Assembly: GCA_036387475.1 (NCBI GenBank)
Contig: DASVTR010000003.1
Location: 124,001 to 188,000, forward strand
Reading direction: 5' to 3'
DNA: 64,000 bases
Origin: DASVTR01 sp036387475
GTDB taxonomy: Bacteria; Acidobacteriota; Blastocatellia; Pyrinomonadales; Pyrinomonadaceae
The stretch's first letter is position 1, and the number at the start of each line of letters is the position of its first letter. A program made the position numbers and the translations under genes. Below are positions 16,690 through 24,994 of the stretch, in pieces. The notes below the pieces were generated by a model, which made no database searches, had not been told where the DNA came from, and saw only the letters and a program-made list of their open reading frames with translations.

Positions 16690-17922
16690 ATGATTGATTT
16701 TGAATTGACCGAAGACCATAAGGCCATTCGCCAGACCGTGCGCGATTTCGCCTTGAAGGAAGTCGCACCGCGTATTAAAGAGCTTGACGAAAAGCAACAG
16801 TTTGACCGTTCCATCCTGGACAAGATGGCCGAGTTGAATCTCCTTGGCGTCTGTATCCCAGAAGAATACGGCGGCGCTGGCTTCGATTACATAGCGCTCG
16901 GCCTCGTCTGCGAAGAACTCGAAGCCGTCGATACCTTCATGCGCGTCGTTATGTCCGTGCATACGGGACTCAACAGCCTGACGCTCTACACCTGGGGCAC
17001 GGAAGAACAGAAACGCAAGTATCTAGTTCCGCAGGCCAAGGGCGAGAAGCTTGCAACCTACGGATTGACAGAGCCGGGCGCTGGCTCGGACGTTGTTGGC
17101 GCCCGTTCCACCGCGCGGCGCGAGGGCGACGAGTGGGTCTTGAACGGCGAGAAGATGTGGATTAGCCTCGGCGATGTCGCGGATAACTTCCTCTTCTTCT
17201 GCTGGACTGACGAAGAGAAGCGCCGCCAGCGTGACCATACGGGGATGTCCTGTTTCATCGTCGAGCGCTCGATGAAGGGTTTCTCTTCCGGCACGATTCA
17301 CGGCAAGATGGGCATACGCGCGGGCAACACAGGCTACTTCTCTTTGCAGGACGTGCGCGTGCCCGCAGAGAATATGGTCGGTGAAGAAGGCGAGGGTTTC
17401 AAGATTGCCATGTTCGCGCTTGAGCAGGGGCGCTACACCGTCGCGGCTGGCGCGACCGGAATTATACGCGCCTCGCGTGATGCCTCAATCGCTTACGCCA
17501 ACGAACGCGAGACGTTCGGCACGAAGATAGCCAATCATCAACTCGTCAAGCAGAAGATCGCAGAGATGGAAGCCGACTACCAGATGTCGCATCTGCTCTG
17601 GCTGCGCGCCGGATACTTGAAAAACGAAGGACGGCTCAACGCTAAGGAAACCTCTCTGGCGAAGTGGCAGGCGACCGTTAGAAGCGAGAAGGCCGCTTCA
17701 ATGGCTATCGAAGTTCACGGCGCGAACGGCTACTCAAACGATTATCCGGTCGAGCGCTACCTGCGCAACTGCAAGGCCGCTGTCATCTACGAGGGCACGC
17801 GCGACATACACACCTTAATGCAGGCCGACTGGGCGCTCGGTTTGAAAAAAGAGAAGCCCGCGCGCAAGAGTTTGCCGCCGTGGAAGCCTGCGGAATCAAG
17901 AGAAGCCGTGGCGGCGGATTAA
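16690..17922 (+). CDS. Acyl-CoA dehydrogenase
   Basis: Encodes 410 aa. FAD flavoproteins of this family introduce a trans-2 double bond into acyl-CoA and pass electrons to ETF. The N-terminal helical domain starts MIDFELTEDHKAIRQTVRDF. The FAD/substrate loop is TYGLTEPGAGSDV with WISLGDVADNF after it, and the late motif is EVHGANGYSNDYPVERYLRN. The catalytic base is the Glu in IYEGTRDIHTL, the position used by short/branched-chain, glutaryl and medium-chain enzymes. Substrate chain length cannot be read from sequence. The C-terminal tail after GLKKEK is a short non-conserved extension. No ETF or other beta-oxidation gene is adjacent. Confidence 0.93.
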   Translation: MIDFELTEDHKAIRQTVRDFALKEVAPRIKELDEKQQFDRSILDKMAELNLLGVCIPEEYGGAGFDYIALGLVCEELEAVDTFMRVVMSVHTGLNSLTLYTWGTEEQKRKYLVPQAKGEKLATYGLTEPGAGSDVVGARSTARREGDEWVLNGEKMWISLGDVADNFLFFCWTDEEKRRQRDHTGMSCFIVERSMKGFSSGTIHGKMGIRAGNTGYFSLQDVRVPAENMVGEEGEGFKIAMFALEQGRYTVAAGATGIIRASRDASIAYANERETFGTKIANHQLVKQKIAEMEADYQMSHLLWLRAGYLKNEGRLNAKETSLAKWQATVRSEKAASMAIEVHGANGYSNDYPVERYLRNCKAAVIYEGTRDIHTLMQADWALGLKKEKPARKSLPPWKPAESREAVAAD

Positions 17923-17965
17923 GGTAAAGTGAGTTTGACGCAAAGACACTGGAAAAGATTTAGCC

Positions 17966-18029
17966 GCGAAGTCACACAAAAGGACATGAAAGAGGAATAA
18001 CTATTTTGTGTCGCATCGTGTGACTTCGC
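17966..18029. repeat. Word-arm palindrome, element 5
   Basis: 12-bp perfect arms GCGAAGTCACAC (17966-17977) and GTGTGACTTCGC (18018-18029), with a nested ACACAAAA/TTTTGTGT pair. The centre is AT-rich. Confidence 0.75.
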
Positions 18030-18165
18030 AGTTTAAGTTTCTCGTTGGTCGTGACATCAGACCCTCTTGGCGTTAATTGTGTTGCATCTTGAAGGAAACA
18101 ATTTCCCTCTCCCGCAAGTATAAATACCAGCCGATTCGGTTAATCCAGTGAGCTTGGAGAAATCA

Positions 18166-19854
18166 ATGATTACAGCAAGTCTTCGTTCAGTTTTTCTATG
18201 GCGGAAATTGCCCGCTTTGTTGCTGGCCGTTGCGCTTTTGACAACGCCCGCCTTCGGCCAGGCGACGGCGGTCGCACCGAAACCCTCCGCGACTTTGACC
18301 GCCGCCGAGCGCGAAGCCGCCGCCCGTGTCAAAACCGAAACTATCCGCGAAGTGACGACCGCGCTCGCGGCCAAAGAGATGGAAGGGCGCGGCACGGCGC
18401 AGCCCGGCGGCGACCGCGCCGCCGCTTACATCGCAGAACGTTTCACCAAACTCGGTCTCAAACCCCTCGGCGACAAGGGAACGTTCCTGCAAGCCATTAA
18501 CTTCAAAAGCAATCAAGCGCTCTCCGAGTCTTCCTTTAAGGCTGGCGACGCGGCGCTCAAGTTCGGCGCGGATTTCCTGCCCGCGCCGCCATACACCGCA
18601 GAGCAATCGGACGGGAGCGGCGGGTTGGTCTTCGTCACCTACGGCATGGTCTCGCAGGAAATGAAGCGCGACGATCTGGCCGGGTTGGACGTGAAGGGCA
18701 AGGTCGTCGTGATGCTCAGCGGCAGGCCAAAGAATGTTGACGAGGCATTGTGGAAAAAGGCTGGCGGCGGGATGCAACGCGGCGGCGACTTGATTCGTCG
18801 CGGCGCGACGGCGCTGGTCATCGCCAACGTCGGCACGAAAGAGCAGCCGTTCTCTGTCATCAGCACTTATCTCACTCGACGCCTCGTCGCGCTCGCCGAC
18901 GCGCCCGAAATGCCGTTTAAAATTCCACCCATCATTCTCGCCAGCGACGAGGGCATGGAAAAACTCTTCGCCGGCAGCGGCATGACTTACGCGCAGGCGC
19001 TTGCGAAAGCGCAGAACGGCGAAGCGGTCTCGCGCGATTTGAACAAACAGGCAACCATCAGCGTCCGCATTAAGAAAGAAGCGGCGACGGGCAGCAACGT
19101 CGTCGGCATCCTCGAAGGCTCTGACCCGAAATTGAAAGAGCAGTCCGTCATCTACACCGCGCACTATGACGCTTACGGCATAGACACTGCGGGGCGCATC
19201 TTTCCCGGCGCGGCGGACAACGCGCTCGGCGTCGCAGAAATCATGGCGATTGCCGAAGCGTTTACGAAGTCTCCGGCGAAGCCCAGGCGCTCCGTTATCT
19301 TTCTCGCCGTGACAGGCGAGGAGCACGGGTTGCTCGGCGCTGAATACTGGGTCAATCATCCGACGTGGCCGCTCGATAAGATAGCTGCGAATCTAAACTT
19401 TGACGGCATCGGCACGGAAGTCTACGCGCCGGTCAAAACAATCGTCGGCTACGGCGCGGAGTATTCGGACTTGGGCGCTCTGATGGAGGCGGTCACAACG
19501 GCCAGCGGCGGCAAAACTGCGCCCGACCCCGTGCCGGAAGAGAAGGTCTTCACACGCTCGGATCACTATGCTTTCGTCAAGAAAGGCGTCCCGGCCTTGA
19601 TGCTGCTGGGTGGGCCGGAGGGTGATGCCGCTGTGTGGATTGCCCGTGCAAAGAAGTGGATGGAGACGGACTATCATCAGCCGACGGATATTATCCGCCC
19701 GGATTGGCACTGGGACGGCGCACGCACTATCGCGGTCATCGGCCTCGTTATGGGCTTGCGCGTCGCCAACGCGGAAGCAATGCCCGCCTGGCTACAGTCT
19801 TCGCCCTACAAGCGCGCAGCGAATGCCGCGCCCGCAGGAATGACCCAACCCTGA
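18166..19854 (+). CDS. Secreted M28 family metallopeptidase with PA domain
   Basis: Encodes 562 aa from the ATG at 18166 (GGAG 8 nt upstream); the upstream GTG at 18148 is less likely. A signal peptide covers about residues 1-34. A PA insert domain (about 145-270) precedes the di-zinc aminopeptidase core. The metal and catalytic residues are visible as H in YTAHYDAYG, D in GAADNALGVAE, the Glu pair in VTGEEHGLLGAEY, D in NFDGIG and the late His in RSDHYAFVKKG. It probably releases amino acids from peptides outside the cytoplasm. A Rho-independent terminator follows 31 bp after the stop. Confidence 0.92.
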   Translation: MITASLRSVFLWRKLPALLLAVALLTTPAFGQATAVAPKPSATLTAAEREAAARVKTETIREVTTALAAKEMEGRGTAQPGGDRAAAYIAERFTKLGLKPLGDKGTFLQAINFKSNQALSESSFKAGDAALKFGADFLPAPPYTAEQSDGSGGLVFVTYGMVSQEMKRDDLAGLDVKGKVVVMLSGRPKNVDEALWKKAGGGMQRGGDLIRRGATALVIANVGTKEQPFSVISTYLTRRLVALADAPEMPFKIPPIILASDEGMEKLFAGSGMTYAQALAKAQNGEAVSRDLNKQATISVRIKKEAATGSNVVGILEGSDPKLKEQSVIYTAHYDAYGIDTAGRIFPGAADNALGVAEIMAIAEAFTKSPAKPRRSVIFLAVTGEEHGLLGAEYWVNHPTWPLDKIAANLNFDGIGTEVYAPVKTIVGYGAEYSDLGALMEAVTTASGGKTAPDPVPEEKVFTRSDHYAFVKKGVPALMLLGGPEGDAAVWIARAKKWMETDYHQPTDIIRPDWHWDGARTIAVIGLVMGLRVANAEAMPAWLQSSPYKRAANAAPAGMTQP

Positions 19855-19885
19855 CGCGCCAATTTTGACAATCAATAAAAACTTG

Positions 19886-19913
19886 AAGGCGGCTCTCAAT
19901 CGAGAGCCGCCTT
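19886..19913. terminator. Terminator between convergent genes
   Basis: Perfect 12-bp stem AAGGCGGCTCTC/GAGAGCCGCCTT with a 4-nt AATC loop, flanked by A-rich and T-rich sequence. It can serve the M28 gene and, in reverse, the hydroxylase gene. Confidence 0.85.
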
Positions 19914-19947
19914 CGCTCTTTGCTGGCAAAATTGCCGGACGCAGCGC

Positions 19948-20655
19948 TCATCTACGGCTGACGCTGGCCGCTTCGACTCTAACCTCTGCTGCTGCCGTCT
20001 CGTTTCTCGACGGCAAATTGAGTTTCAGCCTGGCGCTGGCCGGACGCTTGGCTACCGCTTCGCTCTTGCGATACGTTGTGCCGAAGACCTGATCCCAGAA
20101 ACGGCTCGTCACGCCGAAGTTGCTTTCGGGGATTTGGTGATGAATCTTATGATGAGCGCGGAGCTTTCTGTACCAACTGCCCTTCAAATTGAAATGATGA
20201 TGTATGTGATGAAAACTGTAGTAGAAGAAGAAGCCGGAGAGCCAGCCGGAGACGTAGCTCGACGCTGTGCCGAGCGCCAGCACATAGCCGAAAATGAACC
20301 ACAGGCTAAACATCACGCCGGACGTTAAGAACCAGGGCATTCCGATCAGCGCTTCCGGGTCGTCGTGATGAAGTAGATGACCTGCGTGGGCCAACGTCTC
20401 ACCCTTATGATAAACCCAGCGGTGAAAGCAGTATTCGACCAGCGTCCATGTCAACAGGCCCGCGAGAAAGCCGGCGGCTATCGCAAAAGGGTTGCTGCCG
20501 AGGACAAGGGCGTCCCAGCAGATTAGGAAGATTACGGTCAGCGGGTCTGTGAAAAAGCCTAACCAGTAAGTAGACTTGCTCTGTGCAATCCGACTGAGCA
20601 CGCGCTCGTTGAGGGAATCAGCAGAGGACTGTTCAATCTTGGGGGATAGATTCAT
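19948..20655 (-). CDS. Fatty acid hydroxylase / sterol desaturase family protein
   Basis: Encodes 235 aa from the ATG at 20655; a TTG at 20682 would add nine residues. This membrane di-iron family hydroxylates or desaturates lipids. The histidine clusters are all present: HRWVYH, HAGHLLHHDD, HHIHHH and HHKIHH. About four membrane segments surround them (for example TVIFLICWDALVL and FAIAAGFLAGLLTWTLVEY). Substrate is not predictable; ceramide or fatty-acid 2-hydroxylase-like chemistry fits the short form. The C-terminal tail after KRPASA is basic and not conserved-looking. Confidence 0.88.
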   Translation of the reverse strand: MNLSPKIEQSSADSLNERVLSRIAQSKSTYWLGFFTDPLTVIFLICWDALVLGSNPFAIAAGFLAGLLTWTLVEYCFHRWVYHKGETLAHAGHLLHHDDPEALIGMPWFLTSGVMFSLWFIFGYVLALGTASSYVSGWLSGFFFYYSFHHIHHHFNLKGSWYRKLRAHHKIHHQIPESNFGVTSRFWDQVFGTTYRKSEAVAKRPASARLKLNLPSRNETAAAEVRVEAASVSRR

Positions 20656-21081
20656 CTTCGGTTCAGGGCCGGGGGCGGCCAAAATTCAAGTTAACAGAAC
20701 GGCTATTATAGCTTAACGCCGAAAGCCGGTGAAATATTACTCGGCCCGCAGATTTATTCTCTGTTGGGCCACTCATGCCGCTACGTGTGCGCTCATTCTT
20801 TTACCGTTCGGACTCCGCTTCTGTCAACAACTTCTTGCTTTCATGCCTGCCTCCGCGCATTTTCCTTCAAAACAAGCGTCCTGCTTCCAGGAAATCGTGA
20901 ATTTTCGGCGACGGTTTTTAAGCGTTCCTTTCGTCAAAAATGCTTCCTTCAATGAAAAAGCGCTCCCGCCTTTTTAGCGGAGCGCTGTTGATAGAAATAA
21001 TTTGAAGCAGCCCGAAACTCGAAGATGAAGGAAGGCAGCAATTCCTCAATCAGCCATTCCTGGATGCAGGCCGCTTGCGGT
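20656..21081. other. Intergenic region, 426 bp
   Basis: Holds the promoter side of the hydroxylase gene and a terminator for the gene at 21082-21690. Short open frames on the plus strand (20729-20977) look like noise: no ribosome-binding site and no recognisable domain. Confidence 0.5.
20951..20986 (-). terminator. Terminator of the PilZ-like gene
   Basis: Read on the minus strand: AGCGCTCC (20986-20979), an AT-rich loop, GGAGCGCT (20966-20959), then a T-run (20959-20955). Classic Rho-independent form, about 95 bp past the stop. Confidence 0.85.
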
Positions 21082-21690
21082 CTACGAGAAAGAAGGCTGC
21101 AGGATTTCGGCGGGCGAGGAAAGCGGCTGAGAGGGCTTCCACGAAGACGCTTTGCTTGGCCTTGGCGGCGCTTCCATGAATGATGGCAGGACGACGACGT
21201 TTTCCGCTTCGATGAGGTTGAATTGGCCCAGATATTGTTCAAACGTCGCCCTATCGCTGTCGCTCATCACGACGACGCTCACTTCGATCAGACAATTAAC
21301 ATCAGTTTCACCGAAAGACGCTACGTTCGGGCCGGTCAGCATGTAGCCGTCGCCCTGCTTGTCATCGCTCATCTTGGTGTAACGCACGGGAAAGCCCTGA
21401 ATGTTGATTGTCCCGTTCGGAAGATGCAAGACGACCTGCAAAGTCCTGTCACGGCCCATCAGATAGCGATAGCCGAAATGATAGAAAGGGCCGATGAGCG
21501 AGAGCGAGTCAGAGCCTACGCCTTGCGTGTAACCGGTCAACGTCACGGGCTGCTGCCTGCTCTCATCATGCGCATTCTCGTCTTCAACCTGGACAGTGAA
21601 GAGCAGGTGCGCTTCGTGTTGCTGATGCGCTCGAACCTTTGTCTCTTGGAAATCGTGTCTCTTCTGCATACCGGTTTCTGGTTGAATCAT
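21082..21690 (-). CDS. PilZ-like domain protein (tentative)
   Basis: Encodes 202 aa. Residues about 15-165 read like a PilZ-type beta-barrel: a short basic start (KVRAHQQHEAHLLFTVQVED), then TLQVVLHLPNGTINIQGFPV and the strand SVVVMSDSDRATFEQYLGQF, where PilZ proteins end with a helix. The canonical RxxxR c-di-GMP box is not clearly present (KVRAHQQ is the nearest), so ligand binding is doubtful. The C-terminal 35 residues are Pro/Ser-rich. GAGGGG abuts the ATG, an unusually tight spacing; a second Met at residue 8 is a possible start. The gene is divergent from glpX. Confidence 0.55.
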   Translation of the reverse strand: MIQPETGMQKRHDFQETKVRAHQQHEAHLLFTVQVEDENAHDESRQQPVTLTGYTQGVGSDSLSLIGPFYHFGYRYLMGRDRTLQVVLHLPNGTINIQGFPVRYTKMSDDKQGDGYMLTGPNVASFGETDVNCLIEVSVVVMSDSDRATFEQYLGQFNLIEAENVVVLPSFMEAPPRPSKASSWKPSQPLSSPAEILQPSFS

Positions 21691-22077
21691 CCCCTCGTAA
21701 ATTACGTGCCCGGCTGAGGGCGCGGGCGTTGAATACTTCCGCCCCGCGTCGCTCAGGCTACAATCGCCGTGCCGCAGCGGAAACGATTGGTCGATTGACG
21801 AAAATCATAAGAAAAATCCTGTTTTCCGAAGGAATCCGGGAAAACAAAGCACATCATAGTGACCGAGCGAACTGTCATCCTGTTCAGTTTGAACGCGTAG
21901 CTTCGTGCGTTCTGACCGCTGTTGATTGATGAAAGGAGAGCTGGCGAGGCCACTTCCGACTCTACAAAAAGCGCGCTTCGTCTGCTACTATAACGGCGCA
22001 TTTCTTTCACTAATGAAAAGTTCAGACGTGCCGAATTCCCGAAGCGCACAATTTTGCGGCAGGAGAACAATGAAGCG
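21691..22077. other. Divergent intergenic region upstream of glpX
   Basis: 387 bp between divergent genes. It must hold both promoters, but I see no clear consensus -35/-10 pair, repeat or hairpin. Confidence 0.4.
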
Positions 22078-23127
22078 ATGAGCTACGAGTTGAGGACAGA
22101 GCGCGAGTTGTCTCTGGATTTCCTGCGCGTCTGCGAGGCGGCGGCGATTGCTTCGGCGCGCACGATGGGACAGGGCGACCGTAAGTATTCTGACCACGTT
22201 GCGGTCGAGGCGATGCGCGAGGTGATGGACACCGTGCCGATGCGCGGTCGCATCGTCATTGGTGAAGGCGAACGCGACGAAGCGCCGATGCTCTACATCG
22301 GTGAAGAGGTCGGCGGCGGCTTTAAGGTCACGGACGGCTCAGGCGATGAGTTCCCGGAAGTTGACATTGCCGTCGACCCGCTGGAAGGCACGAACCTGTG
22401 CGCGCTCGGAGCTAACAACGCCATCGCCGTCCTGGCCGCAGCCGAGCGCGGCGGTCTCCTGAATGCGCCCGATATTTACATGGACAAAATCGTCGTCGGC
22501 CCATCGTGTCGCGGCGCAATAGACATCGATGCTCCCGTCAAAGATAACTTGAAGAACATCGCGCGTCGCTTGGGACGTGACATAGAAGACTTAACGGTGA
22601 TTGCGCTCGACCGCCCGCGCCATAAAAAGCTCATCAACGACGTGCGCGCAGCCGGGGCGCGCATACGCCTCATCTCCGACGGTGATCTCTCGGCGGGCAT
22701 CTCTGCGGCGGTCGCGGGCACAAACATACACGCCCTGATGGGCATTGGCGGAGCGCCCGAAGGCGTCATCACGGCGGCGGCGATGAAATGCCTCAACGGT
22801 GAGATACAGGCGAGGCTGGTCTTTGACCCGGAACGACTCGGCGTTGATAAAGATAAAGTCCCGGCGGAAGGTGAGGTCATCGAGCGCCTCAAAGAGATGG
22901 GCATTAACGACCCGAATAAGGTTTATGATACGGGCGATCTCGCGCCCGGCAAGAAAATCATCTTTGCGGCGACGGGCGTCACGGACGGCGCGCTCCTCAA
23001 AGGCGTCAGGTTTTGGGGCACGGGCAAGCGCACGCATTCGCTGGTGATGACGACCGATTCTCATCACATACGCTTCGTTGACACCGTTCACGTCGAAGGC
23101 GGGCCGGACGCAGTGATTAGATTTTAA
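22078..23127 (+). CDS. glpX: Class II fructose-1,6-bisphosphatase (GlpX)
   Basis: Encodes 349 aa. GlpX hydrolyses fructose-1,6-bisphosphate in gluconeogenesis with Mn2+ or Mg2+. The metal-binding signature is DPLEGTNLCALGANNAIAVL, preceded by the acidic VIGEGERDEAP. The region GIGGAPEGVITAAAMKCLNG and the C-terminal SLVMTTDSHHIRFVDTVHV are family-typical. The ATG at 22078 is preceded by AGGAGA; an earlier out-of-frame ATG lies between them. No class I enzyme is in the window. Dual FBPase/SBPase activity, as in cyanobacteria, is possible. The stop codon lies at the edge of a palindromic repeat arm. Confidence 0.96.
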   Translation: MSYELRTERELSLDFLRVCEAAAIASARTMGQGDRKYSDHVAVEAMREVMDTVPMRGRIVIGEGERDEAPMLYIGEEVGGGFKVTDGSGDEFPEVDIAVDPLEGTNLCALGANNAIAVLAAAERGGLLNAPDIYMDKIVVGPSCRGAIDIDAPVKDNLKNIARRLGRDIEDLTVIALDRPRHKKLINDVRAAGARIRLISDGDLSAGISAAVAGTNIHALMGIGGAPEGVITAAAMKCLNGEIQARLVFDPERLGVDKDKVPAEGEVIERLKEMGINDPNKVYDTGDLAPGKKIIFAATGVTDGALLKGVRFWGTGKRTHSLVMTTDSHHIRFVDTVHVEGGPDAVIRF

Positions 23128-23229
23128 ACGATGAAGTCGGAACGCGGAACGATGAACTGTAGAGCAGCTTGTCTGTCATTCATCATTCCGCGCTCATCGT
23201 TCCGCGTTCCGGTTTCATCGTTCATCGTT
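23127..23229. repeat. Word-arm palindrome, element 6
   Basis: Two 29-nt arms (23127-23155 and 23194-23222) match at 27 of 29 positions. The right side is seven consecutive heptamers of the type ATCGTTC, CGCGTTC. The left arm includes the last base of the glpX stop, and the right side ends 9 bp before the next start. Confidence 0.9.
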
Positions 23230-23237
23230 TCTTGAAT

Positions 23238-23864
23238 ATGTTCTATCCTGCCGATGCTTATGTTCCGCAGCGCACGCCGGGCGCGCAGAGCTTGCGCCGC
23301 CCGCTCTTTGTGTGGGGAAGCGTGTGCGTGCTGGCGCTCGCTGTGGTGGCGTTGATTGTCGCCGCGCCGCTGGCGCTGGCACACGGCCATGAACTCAGCG
23401 GTCAGACAATTTATCAGGCGTTCAGCCGCGCCTGTCATCAGATACCGGAGCGTTCGTTTTACGTTGCGGGCCACCCGCTTGCGGTTTGCGCGCGATGCGC
23501 AGGTTTATATGCCGGGCTGGCGGCGGGAATTCTGCTCTTTCCTCTCGTGCGTTCGTTGCAGAGCGCAGAGACGCCAGCGCGCCTGTGGCTGCTTATAGCC
23601 GCCGCGCCGACCGCTCTGGATTTTTCGCTGGGCTTCTTTGGCATCTGGCACAATACGCATGTCTCGCGTTTTGTCACTGGCGCGCTGCTCGGCTGGGTGG
23701 CGGCTTTCTTCGTCGTGCCGGGATTAATTGACCTGAGCCGCACGAACTTGCGACGCTTCTTCGGGCGCGGCACGGCGCGGCAGCGGCCTGAGTTGGAAAC
23801 GAAAGTGGCTGCCGTAGAGCAGGGCGCGCCGAGCGATTACAGTTGGCCTTCGAGCCGCATTTAA
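23238..23864 (+). CDS. DUF2085 family membrane protein
   Basis: Encodes 208 aa from the ATG at 23238. Four or five membrane segments are visible (for example SVCVLALAVVALIVAAPLAL). The diagnostic Cys/His segments are FSRACHQIPERSFYVAGHPL and AVCARCAGLYAGL, typical of DUF2085, whose Cys and His residues may bind metal. Further on, a conserved LDFSLGFFGIWHNTHVSR segment leads into the last helices. The family has no established biochemical role. The upstream repeat leaves only 8 bp before the ATG and no visible ribosome-binding site, so the repeat supplies the translation initiation region. Confidence 0.85.
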   Translation: MFYPADAYVPQRTPGAQSLRRPLFVWGSVCVLALAVVALIVAAPLALAHGHELSGQTIYQAFSRACHQIPERSFYVAGHPLAVCARCAGLYAGLAAGILLFPLVRSLQSAETPARLWLLIAAAPTALDFSLGFFGIWHNTHVSRFVTGALLGWVAAFFVVPGLIDLSRTNLRRFFGRGTARQRPELETKVAAVEQGAPSDYSWPSSRI

Positions 23865-23907
23865 CGAATGACTTGCCACTCTAATGGCAAACTAAAGGGA
23901 GATTGAG

Positions 23908-24669
23908 ATGAAACGTTGCCCTACATGTAATCAGACTTACTCGGACGAGCAAATTTACTGTACGAATGACGGGACGACTCTGATTGCCGCTGCGGGCGGA
24001 GGCGACCCCGCCTCCGGCCCTTATTCGGCAATGCCCGGTGGCCCAACGCCGCCTCCTGCGCAAGGGTACGGCGCTGCTCCGGGCTATCAGCCGCCACCGC
24101 CGCCGGGAATGTTTCCGCCGCCGCCGGGAGGGCCGCAAGGCGCAAACTCTACAGACAAGTTTCGTCCGGCGCTGATCGGAGGCATCGTCCTCGGACTGCT
24201 CTCTTCAATTCCTTTCATCAACCTCGCCAACATACTCTGCTGCATGTGGGTCATCATCGGCGGAGCGGTTGCCACTTACCTCTATATTCAAAAGTCTCCG
24301 CAGCCAGTCCAGATAGGCGAAGGCGCGCTGCTCGGCGCGATTGCGGGCGGGATTGGCTCTGTCGTAGCCATCGTTATCGGCATTCCTATCGGCATCCTGA
24401 TGGGCAATCCTCTCGCCAGGATGATGTTGGAATGGGCGGCGAAGATGAACCCTGAGCAGGGCGAGCAAGCGCTGCGAGAGTATGAGAGGATGACGAGCGC
24501 GCCGTTTTTCGAGCAACTGGCGGCGACATTGACGCCCTTCCTCTTCATTACCATTATCGTCTACGTCGCCTTCGCTACTCTCGGCGGCCTCATTGCCGTG
24601 CCGCTGTTTGAGAAACGCAAGGGCCAACAAGGCGCGCCGCCGCTGCCGCCGCCCGGCGGATACAGATAA
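23908..24669 (+). CDS. Zinc-ribbon, proline-rich, multi-pass membrane protein
   Basis: Encodes 253 aa. The N-terminal zinc ribbon is CPTC...YC with NDGT (MKRCPTCNQTYSDEQIYCTN). It is followed by a Pro/Gly-rich linker (about 35-85) and a membrane domain with four segments: PALIGGIVLGLLSSIPFINL, LCCMWVIIGGAVATYLYI, ALLGAIAGGIGSVVAIVIGI and PFLFITIIVYVAFATLGGLI. The ATG has AGGGAGATTG upstream. The ribbon motif is shared with the protein at 52651-53451, so these are paralogues in domain arrangement. A role in membrane organisation or sensing is only a guess. Confidence 0.8.
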   Translation: MKRCPTCNQTYSDEQIYCTNDGTTLIAAAGGGDPASGPYSAMPGGPTPPPAQGYGAAPGYQPPPPPGMFPPPPGGPQGANSTDKFRPALIGGIVLGLLSSIPFINLANILCCMWVIIGGAVATYLYIQKSPQPVQIGEGALLGAIAGGIGSVVAIVIGIPIGILMGNPLARMMLEWAAKMNPEQGEQALREYERMTSAPFFEQLAATLTPFLFITIIVYVAFATLGGLIAVPLFEKRKGQQGAPPLPPPGGYR

Positions 24670-24673
24670 AGGC

Positions 24674-24793
24674 GGGGAAGGGGGAAGCGGGTAAAAGGGT
24701 AAGGGGGAAAGGGAAGCGAAGAAGAGCTTGAGCAGAGCGGCTATTCTTACTCTCTTTTCCCTCTTGCACCTTTACCCGCTTCCCCAGTCTTTT
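24674..24793. repeat. Word-arm palindrome, element 7
   Basis: Begins 5 bp after a stop codon. Left arm GGGGAAGCGGGTAAAAGG (24681-24698) pairs with the CCTTTACCCGCTTCCCC region (24769-24785). Both arms are octamer words such as CCGCTTCC, ACCTTTAC. The central part is poorly paired. Confidence 0.75.
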
Positions 24794-24994
24794 ATTCAGA
24801 CATCTGTTGGGCTACAATCTGCGTCTTAATGCGGGCAGCGCGGGCGTGCTTTCCGGGCCGATGCGCTGCTCATTTCGTGTCAGGCGGGCGCGAGGCGCTC
24901 GAAGCGTGAGCCTGACGGACGCGCTGGCTCGTCGCGGTTTGTAACCTGAAAGGCGTCGCGGGGACGCTTCCTGATTTTTGCGGATTTGATTGCT
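24794..24994. other. Leader region of the glycosyltransferase gene
   Basis: About 200 bp, GC-rich. GTCAGGC (24879-24885) pairs with GCCTGAC (24909-24915) and encloses further GC-rich pairing. No T-run follows, and no known riboswitch is recognised. Confidence 0.35.

Noticed and set aside
18196..19359. 387-aa open frame on the minus strand under the M28 peptidase
   Set aside because: Antisense shadow caused by GC3 bias; composition is Arg/Asp/Ala-rich, there is no domain, and the sense frame has full M28 motifs.
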